From Acetofilamentum sp. (lineage in GTDB: Bacteria > Bacteroidota > Bacteroidia > Bacteroidales > JAADGE01), in NCBI GenBank assembly GCA_020720705.1, contig DYOJ01000086.1:1-6403 (forward strand): 6,403 nt of DNA, given 5' to 3'. This document shows, in pieces, positions 1 to 6,403 of the stretch. A program made the translations under genes and the position numbers. How positions within the stretch are numbered: the stretch's first letter is position 1; every line of letters begins with the position of its first letter. Below the pieces are notes generated by a model, which did not search any database, had not been told where the DNA came from, and saw only the letters and a list, made by a program, of their open reading frames with translations.

Positions 1-94
1 CAATAAGCGTCCACGCTTTTCTTTTGCCGGCATAACTTCGTAAAGTAGAATTAGTCTTAATTAATATTTAACAGAATAAGAATCATTACAAATA

Positions 95-133
95 TGATTT
101 CTAAAATATTGATTCACAATAATTTAGAAATCA
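95..133 (-). terminator. AT-rich hairpin, probable terminator of the propeller gene
   Basis: Two 17-base arms (TGATTTCTAAAATATTG at 95-111 and CAATAATTTAGAAATCA at 117-133) pair with one mismatch (106/122) around a 5-base loop. The hairpin starts 26 bases past the stop codon of the minus-strand gene ending at 160, where an end-of-transcript structure is expected. On the minus strand the following bases are only loosely T-rich and there is no clean T-run, so this may be a 3'-end stabilising stem rather than a classical intrinsic terminator. The symmetry would also work on the plus strand. Confidence 0.5.
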
Positions 134-159
134 ACTGTTTGTATTCTGAGGTCTTAAAT

Positions 160-3100
160 TTAATGCAAAAAGAGAAGTTTTTTATACCGGAAATCATTAT
201 TTATCACTTCAATAATATATCCGCCTTTATTTAAATGACTTAAATCTAATTTTTGTGTTGCCCCGTCGGAGTTTGTGCTGAATACTTTTGTTCCCGTGAT
301 TGAATAAACGTTTACTTTAAAAGTTTGATATTCAGACACTTGAACTTCAATATTAATCTCTCCGAAAGAAGGATTCGGATACAATTTGAATTGTATTTGG
401 TCGGATAGGATATTTGTATTTCCGGGTAAATCAATTTTTAAGTTGTCAATACCGATACCTCTGCCATTTTTCATATTTGCCAGAAATGCCAATTCATAAG
501 TATCCGATAATTCCGGCAGTTCAATAGAACGCTCAGTCCAAGTAGCTGTATTTGAAGTATATTCAGCAAGTGTTTGCCATTCCGAAGCCGTATTAGAACG
601 ATAAATTACACTTAAAATATCTTGAAATGAAAACAGTGAGGGTTGAAAATGATTGAACGTGAGCACTAAATCCGTGAATGTAGAAAAATCAAACATCGGA
701 AATTTCAGTCGAATGAGGTCGTCTGAAATGGTGTTGTCGTCAATATACATAAAGCTGCTGCCCGAAAAGGCAGTATAAATAGAGAACTCTCCAACATTCC
801 AGTCAAAATTTTCGCCGGAAATTAGACTTTGAGACCAGCAATTTGGCAATATTCCGTTGGTTTCAAAATCTTGAAAATAAGCTATTTCTGAAATTTTTGA
901 GCATAAGGTTGTAAAACTATATTCGCTGCCGTATCCTGTGCCGTAATTTCCGGTAGCGAAAGCTTTGAAATAGAAAGTCGTTCCGGGTTGCAGTTCAGAA
1001 AGTGGGCTTAAAAATTGTCCGATGCTGATATTTGGTTCCGTAACAATTTTTTGCACATTTTCATTCCCAAGATACGGATTTGGTAAAGTGCTGAGAACGA
1101 ATCCGCTTTCATAAATATCGGCACCGTAATTGTCAATAATTTCGCCGGATATTTGAGCCGAATTGGTTGTTATTTCAGACACGATGCCTGTTTGTAACAA
1201 AGGTGCAAAGTTTCCCGACAATTCCATCGGTATTTCCCATAAGCCGCGTCCATAAGTAGATGCCCGCAAACGACTGCTCTGCGGGTCAAAAATATCGTAA
1301 AAAATATCCAATTCGCTTACAACAACTTTAGGCATTCCGGTACCGTAGAGCATCCAATTTTCGTTTCCGTTTTTTACATACACGCCAAAGTCTGTTCCGA
1401 TATAAAGTTGATTTTCAACAGATTCAATTCGGTTCTGAATAATCGTGTTTACCGGAATTTCAGGTAGTCCTTCGGAAATATTTGTCCAAGAATTGCCGCC
1501 GTTAGTCGTTTCATAAACTCCGTGAGAATCGTAACCGCCGAGTGTTATCCAAATCGTATTGGGGTTGTCGTGTTTAACTGTAATGTCGGTAATTGCATCT
1601 CCGTTGTCGGACACATTTGAGGCAATCTTATTCCAAGTTGAACCACCGTTTTGACTGCCGGACAAGGAGCTTCCGTGAGCAACCAAAATAATGTTTGAAT
1701 TTGAAGGAGCAACCGTTATAGCTGTAGGTTCACCAAAGTAAGCGATGTCTGAAAAAGTGTAGCCGCCGTCATTGCTTCGCCAGAGTGAACTATAGCCGAT
1801 GTATATTGTTTCGGGATTGTTTCCGTCAATTGCCATAGGTGTAACCCAAGCACCGTTTGCACCTCCGGGTATGTTTGCACTCACTTCAAATCCTGAGTTC
1901 CAACCGTCATCAGTTTTGTAAATTGAGCCGTATTGTTGGCTTGCATACTGAATGTCAGCGTTGTGCGGGTCTATCAGGCATTTCATTCCGTCTCCTCCGA
2001 GTACATCGTACCACTGTCCGTAGAAACGCGCTTTTGTTCCGTTATCTTGTAAACCGGTTATGGTGATGTCATTATCTGTTTGGGCAGTACTCAATCCGTA
2101 CATCTGGCTAATTACAAGTGAATTAGAAATGTGTTGCCAATTGCTTCCGTTTGCAGTTTTATACAATCCGCCGTCGTTACATTCAAATAATTCTCCTGTG
2201 GTCGGATGGTAAGTAAAATAATGTTTATCGGCATGAACATCTTGTGCGCCTCCACCACCGTACCAGTGATTGGCAAGTGTCCACGAACTACCTCCGTTGG
2301 TAGATTTCCATGTATTTACGCCGCCAACATAGAGTTCGTCTGCATTTATGGGGTTGGAAGCAAAAGCTAAATCGTACCATGCTTGTCCGTCGTTGGTTCC
2401 GGTTCCGTTGGTTGACCAATTGAGCAAGGGTTGTGAATCAAAGATTAAAGAAAAATTTTCTCCGAAATCATCCGAACGGTAAATACCATGCAAACCTTGC
2501 GCTGTATTTGATGACAAAGCGTAAACGCGCTCGGGAGCATCTGCACTTACGGCAAGTTCAACTCTGTTTGGGATTCCGGTATTAAAAATTAAGTCCCATG
2601 ATTCACCTGTATTTGTTGATTTATAGATAGTTCCGCGCCGAGTAGCGCCGTACATGACAGTAGTTTGAGACGGCGCAAATTCAAAATCAATAAATTCGAC
2701 ATCGGAGGTTTGTGTCCATGAATCTCCGGCATCTACACTGATGTAAAAACCGTTTGAACTTGCACAAAAAATAGTATTGTCTGATGAGGGCAGAACCGCC
2801 AAGGCATTTACGGATTCTCCGTTTTTTGCTTCAAAAGTAAGACCGGTTGTTTGCCAAGTTGCACCTTCATCTGTTGTTTTCAGAACTCCTATGCTGTGAT
2901 TATCAAATGCATCTCGGTCTCCGGTTCCGATATATAAGGTTTTTGAGGTCTCATAATCCGAAGGAACAGCTATTGCGCTTACCCCCAAAACATCGTTCGA
3001 CTCGGTAAGCGGTGTCCACGAATTTCCGTTGTTTACGGTCTTCCATAAACCTCCGGCAGGAGCTCCGACCCAGTAAACGTCAGGGTTCGTAGGATGAAAT

Positions 3101-3516
3101 GCCACAACGGACAGTCGTCCTAAACCATAATATCCGCCTTCGGTTGTACTTGGTCCGAGCGATGTCCATGCGTTTTTTTGTTGATTTTGAGCGAGTTGCC
3201 TTTTGTAAACATCATAAGCTGCAGTTGCTTGTGATTTCGGAAATTTTCCTGTCGGCATCTCTACTCGGCTTTTCCAAAAGTATTCCCAACGTTTAAATTG
3301 TTTCCATCCCGGAACTTTATTTTTGTTTCCGTTATTGTCAATATAATAACCATTTATAACATCATAAGGCTTCCAATAGGTATAAAAAGCGTTTTGATAA
3401 TCAAAAATTGTAAGCTCAGATTTACTCTTTGACGGTAAATTTTGTTTCCATTCTTGAGCAAAAATATTCCCGGCTGTCAGCAATGCTAAAAAAAATATCG
3501 AACAGATGAATTTCAT
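160..3516 (-). CDS. T9SS-exported multi-domain Asp-box beta-propeller protein
   Basis: Secreted or surface-anchored protein of 1118 residues; substrate unknown. Residues 1-20 form a signal peptide (MKF, hydrophobic core, likely cut after NIFA). Residues 71-85 contain an aromatic segment, WKQFKRWEYFW..RV, which I recall as typical of this Bacteroidota family. From about 130 to 760 runs a sortilin/BNR-type beta-propeller region, probably two propellers. Nine clear Asp-box motifs (S/T-x-D/N-x-G-x-S/T-W/F) start at residues 160, 214, 260, 300, 348, 405, 581, 621 and 670, with degenerate copies at 454 and 535. Residues about 775-870 resemble fibronectin III. Residues about 878-1030 resemble a choice-of-anchor J or MAM-like jelly roll (FQDFE near the start, GIGIDNLKID at the end). 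Residues 1044-1118 are a T9SS type A sorting domain (KLYPNPS, then a GGYIIEV..N strand, then KKLLFLH), which directs export across the outer membrane and usually removal of the domain. The ATG at 3516 is chosen because it begins the signal peptide; no Shine-Dalgarno precedes it. Sialidase or GH74-like catalysis is not supported. Architecture is confident, role is not. Confidence 0.93.
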   Translation of the reverse strand: MKFICSIFFLALLTAGNIFAQEWKQNLPSKSKSELTIFDYQNAFYTYWKPYDVINGYYIDNNGNKNKVPGWKQFKRWEYFWKSRVEMPTGKFPKSQATAAYDVYKRQLAQNQQKNAWTSLGPSTTEGGYYGLGRLSVVAFHPTNPDVYWVGAPAGGLWKTVNNGNSWTPLTESNDVLGVSAIAVPSDYETSKTLYIGTGDRDAFDNHSIGVLKTTDEGATWQTTGLTFEAKNGESVNALAVLPSSDNTIFCASSNGFYISVDAGDSWTQTSDVEFIDFEFAPSQTTVMYGATRRGTIYKSTNTGESWDLIFNTGIPNRVELAVSADAPERVYALSSNTAQGLHGIYRSDDFGENFSLIFDSQPLLNWSTNGTGTNDGQAWYDLAFASNPINADELYVGGVNTWKSTNGGSSWTLANHWYGGGGAQDVHADKHYFTYHPTTGELFECNDGGLYKTANGSNWQHISNSLVISQMYGLSTAQTDNDITITGLQDNGTKARFYGQWYDVLGGDGMKCLIDPHNADIQYASQQYGSIYKTDDGWNSGFEVSANIPGGANGAWVTPMAIDGNNPETIYIGYSSLWRSNDGGYTFSDIAYFGEPTAITVAPSNSNIILVAHGSSLSGSQNGGSTWNKIASNVSDNGDAITDITVKHDNPNTIWITLGGYDSHGVYETTNGGNSWTNISEGLPEIPVNTIIQNRIESVENQLYIGTDFGVYVKNGNENWMLYGTGMPKVVVSELDIFYDIFDPQSSRLRASTYGRGLWEIPMELSGNFAPLLQTGIVSEITTNSAQISGEIIDNYGADIYESGFVLSTLPNPYLGNENVQKIVTEPNISIGQFLSPLSELQPGTTFYFKAFATGNYGTGYGSEYSFTTLCSKISEIAYFQDFETNGILPNCWSQSLISGENFDWNVGEFSIYTAFSGSSFMYIDDNTISDDLIRLKFPMFDFSTFTDLVLTFNHFQPSLFSFQDILSVIYRSNTASEWQTLAEYTSNTATWTERSIELPELSDTYELAFLANMKNGRGIGIDNLKIDLPGNTNILSDQIQFKLYPNPSFGEINIEVQVSEYQTFKVNVYSITGTKVFSTNSDGATQKLDLSHLNKGGYIIEVINNDFRYKKLLFLH

Positions 3517-3750
3517 AAAACAAAAAATTGAAGAGATGAATAAAATGATAAAGTAAGCTGTGCTTAGTCGTATTTCCCAAGTAGTCAGAACTATGATACT
3601 AAAAGTGATAAAGGTTGTGTGTTATACTTGTTAAATATCTTTAAGTTAAGCCTTTTGTAAAGTTTATTCTCTTTTACATAACGTTGATTTTTTTGTAATA
3701 TATTGATTTAATGTAAATTAGAAAAAAGATATTTCATGTTAGAAAAAAAA
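3517..3750. other. AT-rich intergenic leader with no gene seen
   Basis: This stretch lies between the heptamer array and the start of the propeller gene. It has no convincing reading frame on either strand. I searched the minus strand for the Bacteroidota -7 box TAnnTTTG and found no exact match, so the propeller gene's promoter could not be placed. On the minus strand an eight-base T-run (3743-3750) directly follows the array, but no G+C stem precedes it. A weak 7-base inverted pair (3673-3679 with 3711-3717) has a loop of about 30 bases and is probably chance. Confidence 0.6.
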
Positions 3751-3799
3751 CTCACTACTCACTACTCACTACTCACTACTCACTACCCACTACTCTCTA
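3751..3799. repeat. Heptamer tandem array, 7 units of CTCACTA
   Basis: Five perfect plus-strand CTCACTA units (3751-3785) are followed by two diverged units, CCCACTA (3786-3792) and CTCTCTA (3793-3799). Read on the minus strand the unit is TAGTGAG, and the first, diverged unit provides the TAG stop of the LysM gene at 3799-3797. Because the period is seven, TAG recurs in all three minus-strand frames within the first three units. The minus strand of the array contains no C, so the RNA cannot fold on itself by G-C pairing. Changes in copy number would lie after the stop and leave the protein unaltered. Confidence 0.95.
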
Positions 3800-5644
3800 C
3801 TTGCCTGCTTCAATTAATTGATAGTCTTTGGAGTATTTCAGAATGAATAAACCGTTATTGGAATATCCGTTTGATTTTCCGGTTCTGGAGAAGTCAAAGT
3901 TCATGACCAGTCCTTTGGGGTTTGGTGATTTGTCGAACGGTGAAATACAAAATTGGAAATGTCGTCCGTAGGTTTTCAGCGCAGAGCCGAAATAGTACAT
4001 AATATCGTAGCCTTGAAAGGCATAGACGCTCGGTTCTGTGTTATAAGTTTCTCTGTATTGACTGACAAAACTTTTTACACGCCAATTTTCGTAATTGACA
4101 TAAGCCGGAGTTGCATAGTGAAACTGCTCGTTTGTAAGATGTTTGAGGTTGATATTTTGAAAATACTCCCATTCCGGCAGTCCTAAAAGTTTAATATCGT
4201 AATCCTTAGTGCGTGTGCCCAGAAATTCGACCACTTTTGTAACAAATACTTCGCTTTCGGACGGAATCATTATCAAATTTGTGTACCCTTTTGATAATGA
4301 TTTTTCCAATTCTTTACTGCCGCCTACATTGTAGTTTATTGTTTTGACAATGACTTCTTTCACATTCGGATTCCATGAAAAAGATTTTGACAGTTTTTGC
4401 TTATAAAGTTCAATTTTTTTCCGTTCTTCGGCTGTTCCGCCGTGCACTATCACAACACAAGAATCGTATAATCGGCTCAGAAATTCGGCGGATTTTCGTG
4501 CACGCATATCCTCCGATGGCATCACATTAAACACAAAGGGATTGTTTTCGGTGAGTTCCGGGTTGTTTGCCAAAGGCGAAATAATATTGACCTTGTGTTT
4601 TTTGGCGTGATGTGCAATAAGTCTAAAATTCTCGGTGTAAACGGGTCCGATTATCAAGTCGAGTTTTGAAAAATCCACTTGATTGATAATTTCGTTTGTT
4701 TTGACTGCACTGTTTTCGGTATCATAAACATGCACATTCATTGAGACACCTTCCTGCTTTAACCTTTGGAGCGCAAGCAAAATACCCTCATACATTTCCA
4801 CAAAACGTTGAGAATTTTTGTAAAACATTTTATCATCGTCCGAGGTGTGTTTTCCCATAACCCATAGATTGTTTTCAATAAAAAGCGGTAATATTACTGC
4901 AATTTCATACGTATAGTTTTTATCGAAAATGTAACGATTACATGGCGTAACACCTTGTTCTTCAAAGTATAAAGGGTCAAATCCGAGATTATTTAAATCA
5001 GGCGACAGCGTATTTGATACCGGTATTCGTTCCGTACCGTCATAATTTACTTTTGGTATCTTCAATACTTGCCCGGCTGACAAACCCGAGTTTACCGAAG
5101 GGTTCATGCTTTTAATCTGGTCTATGGAAACTCCGTATTGTTGCGATATCGAAAATAACGTGTTTCCGGAAACTATAGTATGGTAATAAAACTCGGCGTC
5201 AGCAAAATCTGAATTTTGTCTTGCCGTATTCGGAATTTTCAATACCGTGCCTACAGAAATTCCGTACACTGCACTGCTGTTGTATGAGTAAATATCTTCT
5301 TCCGAAATATTGTATTTTTGAGAAATCGAATAAACGGTTTCTCCCGATTTAACCTTGTGCCAAATAAACTCCGATTTGTTTTCGGATGCGTTTCCGGTAG
5401 GGATTCGTAATTCTTGTCCCGTGCTGATACTGTTTGTGGTTATCCCGTTTGCCTTAGTAATATCACTGATACTCACGGAGTATGCTTTACTAATCGAATA
5501 TAAGGTTTGACCGTTTTTGACGGTATGCAGATAGTATGATTGTCCGTTTTGCTTGACAATACGTTCCGATTTTGTTACTTCGACCTGCGCCGATATCGGA
5601 ACACTTAGTAAAAAACTGATAACGATGGAAATAAATATTTTCAT
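3797..5644 (-). CDS. Exported LysM (x3) protein with type I periplasmic-binding fold
   Basis: Protein of 615 residues, predicted periplasmic and peptidoglycan-bound. Residues 1-20 are a signal peptide (MKIFISIVISFLL..., likely cut after PISA); no lipobox cysteine follows, so it is not an obvious lipoprotein. Three LysM domains lie at about 37-82, 94-138 and 154-197, each with the pattern H-x-V-x-x-G-x-T-L/V-x-S-I-S and ending L-R/K-I-P. LysM binds the N-acetylglucosamine backbone of peptidoglycan. After a linker, residues about 246-612 resemble the Leu/Ile/Val-binding (type I periplasmic-binding) fold: YEIAVILPLF as the first strand, an IIGPVYTENF strand-turn at 331-340, an IISPLAN strand at 354-360 and VYAFQGYDIMYYFGSAL at 540-556. 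No transporter permease or ATPase is adjacent, so a solute-uptake role is doubtful. E. coli LpoA uses a similar fold to activate a peptidoglycan synthase, which makes a cell-wall regulatory role plausible but unproven. The frame stays open upstream to an ATG at 5755. I chose 5644 because it begins a clean signal peptide and the extension overlaps both promoter candidates. Confidence 0.9.
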   Translation of the reverse strand: MKIFISIVISFLLSVPISAQVEVTKSERIVKQNGQSYYLHTVKNGQTLYSISKAYSVSISDITKANGITTNSISTGQELRIPTGNASENKSEFIWHKVKSGETVYSISQKYNISEEDIYSYNSSAVYGISVGTVLKIPNTARQNSDFADAEFYYHTIVSGNTLFSISQQYGVSIDQIKSMNPSVNSGLSAGQVLKIPKVNYDGTERIPVSNTLSPDLNNLGFDPLYFEEQGVTPCNRYIFDKNYTYEIAVILPLFIENNLWVMGKHTSDDDKMFYKNSQRFVEMYEGILLALQRLKQEGVSMNVHVYDTENSAVKTNEIINQVDFSKLDLIIGPVYTENFRLIAHHAKKHKVNIISPLANNPELTENNPFVFNVMPSEDMRARKSAEFLSRLYDSCVVIVHGGTAEERKKIELYKQKLSKSFSWNPNVKEVIVKTINYNVGGSKELEKSLSKGYTNLIMIPSESEVFVTKVVEFLGTRTKDYDIKLLGLPEWEYFQNINLKHLTNEQFHYATPAYVNYENWRVKSFVSQYRETYNTEPSVYAFQGYDIMYYFGSALKTYGRHFQFCISPFDKSPNPKGLVMNFDFSRTGKSNGYSNNGLFILKYSKDYQLIEAGK

Positions 5645-5695
5645 AATCAAACTGCATTGAATGACATTTGTAGCGAAGCTATAATTTGAAAACAT

Positions 5696-5727
5696 CAAAA
5701 GTAAAGAAATTTGACATAATACAGAAA
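5696..5727 (-). promoter_or_regulatory. Candidate promoter of the LysM gene
   Basis: On the minus strand TACTTTTG (5703-5696) matches the Bacteroidota -7 consensus TAnnTTTG exactly. An imperfect -33 box, TTTCTG (5727-5722), lies 18 bases upstream. Transcription would start near 5690, giving a leader of roughly 45 bases before the ATG at 5644, with no Shine-Dalgarno. A short inverted repeat, TTTGA-N5-TCAAA (5685-5699), overlaps the -7 box and the predicted start; it could be an operator but is short enough to be chance. Confidence 0.45.
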
Positions 5728-5733
5728 TCATTA

Positions 5734-5765
5734 TTTGTATTTCAGAGAACAGCATCGTATATTTG
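5734..5765 (+). promoter_or_regulatory. Bacteroidota-type promoter of the zinc-ribbon gene
   Basis: TTTG (5734-5737) and TATATTTG (5758-5765) match the -33 and -7 consensus (TTTG, TAnnTTTG) exactly, with a 20-base spacer. Predicted transcription starts near 5770, leaving an AT-rich leader of about 65 bases before the ATG at 5837. The element sits back to back with the minus-strand candidate, with six bases between the two -33 boxes. Confidence 0.65.
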
Positions 5766-5836
5766 CTGAAAAATAGATAATATAAATTGCGGTATGTTAA
5801 ATTCAGATTTATATTGTAGCTAAATAAGATATTTTT

Positions 5837-6337
5837 ATGTCAAAAGTAATTTGTAAATTCTGCTCGGCTGAAAATGACGATGAGCATGAGCGATGTTTTT
5901 CGTGTAACGCTCCCTTGCCGAAATCTGATAAACTGTCGGAGACTGACGAAAAAAGTTTAGAAAATTTCATATCAAGTACCGAAAAAACTATTCTTGCTGC
6001 CAAAGCGCGTGCCGATTCAGTTACTTTTCTACTATTTCTGTTGATAGCGGCACTTTGGGCGGTGGCATTTTTTGCGGCATACCGTTCGTTCCCGGACGAA
6101 CGTACGATGACCGTAATTCTGGGATTGATTATGGGCTTGGTCGGGTTTATTGTATTTGGCGGACTTATCGGGCATTTTGAACGCAAGGCAATGCACAAAG
6201 CATTTAACCAAAAAGTTGTCAAAACAATTGCAGAGTATTTGAAGGCAACAGGGTATTCGGAAACTGATTTCAGGTACATTGCCGGAAAAACTTTAAAGGA
6301 AAAATCGCCGCTACTTGATTTTCTTACCGAACTGTAA
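5837..6337 (+). CDS. Zinc-ribbon protein with two transmembrane helices, function unknown
   Basis: I do not recognise this 166-residue protein as a named family. The N-terminus is a compact zinc ribbon, with cysteines 6, 9, 20 and 23 arranged CxxC-x10-CxxC (CKFC and CFSC). A charged, probably helical linker (about 30-60) leads to two hydrophobic helices at about 62-83 and 91-113, joined by a short loop (RSFPDERT). A basic segment after helix 2 (ERKAMHKAFNQKVVK) suggests that both ends are cytoplasmic and that the helices form a hairpin in the inner membrane. The C-terminal 50 residues look soluble. The ATG at 5837 is chosen because it places the first CxxC at residue 6, and a consensus promoter lies upstream; no Shine-Dalgarno is seen. 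An overlapping minus-strand frame (5809-6357) has no recognisable domain and is judged a shadow. The ribbon may bind a partner protein or nucleic acid at the membrane; this is inference. Confidence 0.85.
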   Translation: MSKVICKFCSAENDDEHERCFSCNAPLPKSDKLSETDEKSLENFISSTEKTILAAKARADSVTFLLFLLIAALWAVAFFAAYRSFPDERTMTVILGLIMGLVGFIVFGGLIGHFERKAMHKAFNQKVVKTIAEYLKATGYSETDFRYIAGKTLKEKSPLLDFLTEL

Positions 6338-6363
6338 CCTGTTTCATAAAATCGCATATCGTA

Positions 6364-6395
6364 TTATTTTTCAATGCTATAACTTTGAAAAATAA
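6364..6395 (+). terminator. Inverted repeat downstream of the zinc-ribbon gene
   Basis: Perfect 11-base arms TTATTTTTCAA (6364-6374) and TTGAAAAATAA (6385-6395) surround a 10-base loop. The repeat begins 26 bases after the stop codon at 6335-6337. The stem is almost entirely A-T and no T-run follows on the plus strand, so terminator activity is uncertain. The window ends eight bases later, so what lies beyond cannot be seen. Confidence 0.35.
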
Positions 6396-6403
6396 GTCGA
6401 GTA

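Noticed and set aside
1..33. Possible start of a minus-strand gene (MPAKEKRGRLL, ATG at 33-31) running off the left edge
   Set aside because: Only eleven codons are visible, no -7 box was found upstream, and two plus-strand frames also read to stop codons here, so no call can be supported.
1857..2066. 69-codon plus-strand frame inside the propeller gene
   Set aside because: It lies antisense to a well-supported domain region and its translation shows no family features.
3099..3296. 65-codon plus-strand frame inside the 5' part of the propeller gene
   Set aside because: It is antisense to conserved propeller and N-terminal coding sequence, with no domain signal.
3751..3799. CRISPR-like array
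   Set aside because: The units are seven bases long with no spacers; it is a simple tandem repeat.
3953..4186. 77-codon plus-strand frame inside the LysM gene
   Set aside because: It is antisense to the periplasmic-binding fold region, with no domain signal.
5645..5755. N-terminal extension of 37 codons to the LysM protein (alternative ATG at 5755)
   Set aside because: It overlaps both promoter candidates and places a second hydrophobic segment ahead of a complete signal peptide beginning at 5644.
6083..6102. GC-containing hairpin CGTTCGT/ACGAACG
   Set aside because: It lies inside the zinc-ribbon gene, in the loop coding region between the two membrane helices, and is best explained by the Arg/Asp/Glu codons there.
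5809..6357. 182-codon minus-strand frame opposite the zinc-ribbon gene
   Set aside because: It is Ser/Arg-rich with no recognisable domain; the plus-strand frame has ordered cysteine pairs, two membrane helices and a consensus promoter.

Overview
The window looks like chromosome of an AT-rich member of the Bacteroidota. Three observations support this. The first gene ends in a type IX secretion (T9SS) type A sorting domain. The start codons lack Shine-Dalgarno sequences. The best promoter matches the Bacteroidota consensus (TTTG, then about 20 bases, then TAnnTTTG). Species cannot be judged from the sequence. No tRNA, rRNA, CRISPR array, insertion sequence or phage gene was seen.

Layout, left to right. 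Bases 1-159 hold no supported gene, but contain a long AT-rich hairpin (95-133) that probably ends the first gene. Bases 160-3516 (minus) encode a 1118-residue exported protein: a conserved N-terminal segment, a large Asp-box (BNR/sortilin-like) beta-propeller region, a fibronectin-III-like domain, a jelly-roll (choice-of-anchor J/MAM-like) domain and the T9SS signal. Bases 3517-3796 are intergenic and carry a seven-unit heptamer array (3751-3799) whose last unit supplies the stop codon of the next gene. Bases 3797-5644 (minus) encode a 615-residue exported protein with three LysM domains and a type I periplasmic-binding-protein fold. Bases 5645-5836 form a divergent control region with a promoter candidate for each side. 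Bases 5837-6337 (plus) encode a 166-residue membrane protein with an N-terminal zinc ribbon and two transmembrane helices. A small inverted repeat follows at 6364-6395.

The two minus-strand genes both act outside the cytoplasm, one at the cell surface or outside the cell and the other in the periplasm at peptidoglycan. They are separated by 280 bases with an array between them, so they need not form an operon. The zinc-ribbon gene is transcribed divergently from the LysM gene and may share control with it. I see no evidence for a multi-gene defence or other novel system here. The points most worth a second look are the LysM/periplasmic-binding fusion and the heptamer array overlapping its stop codon.
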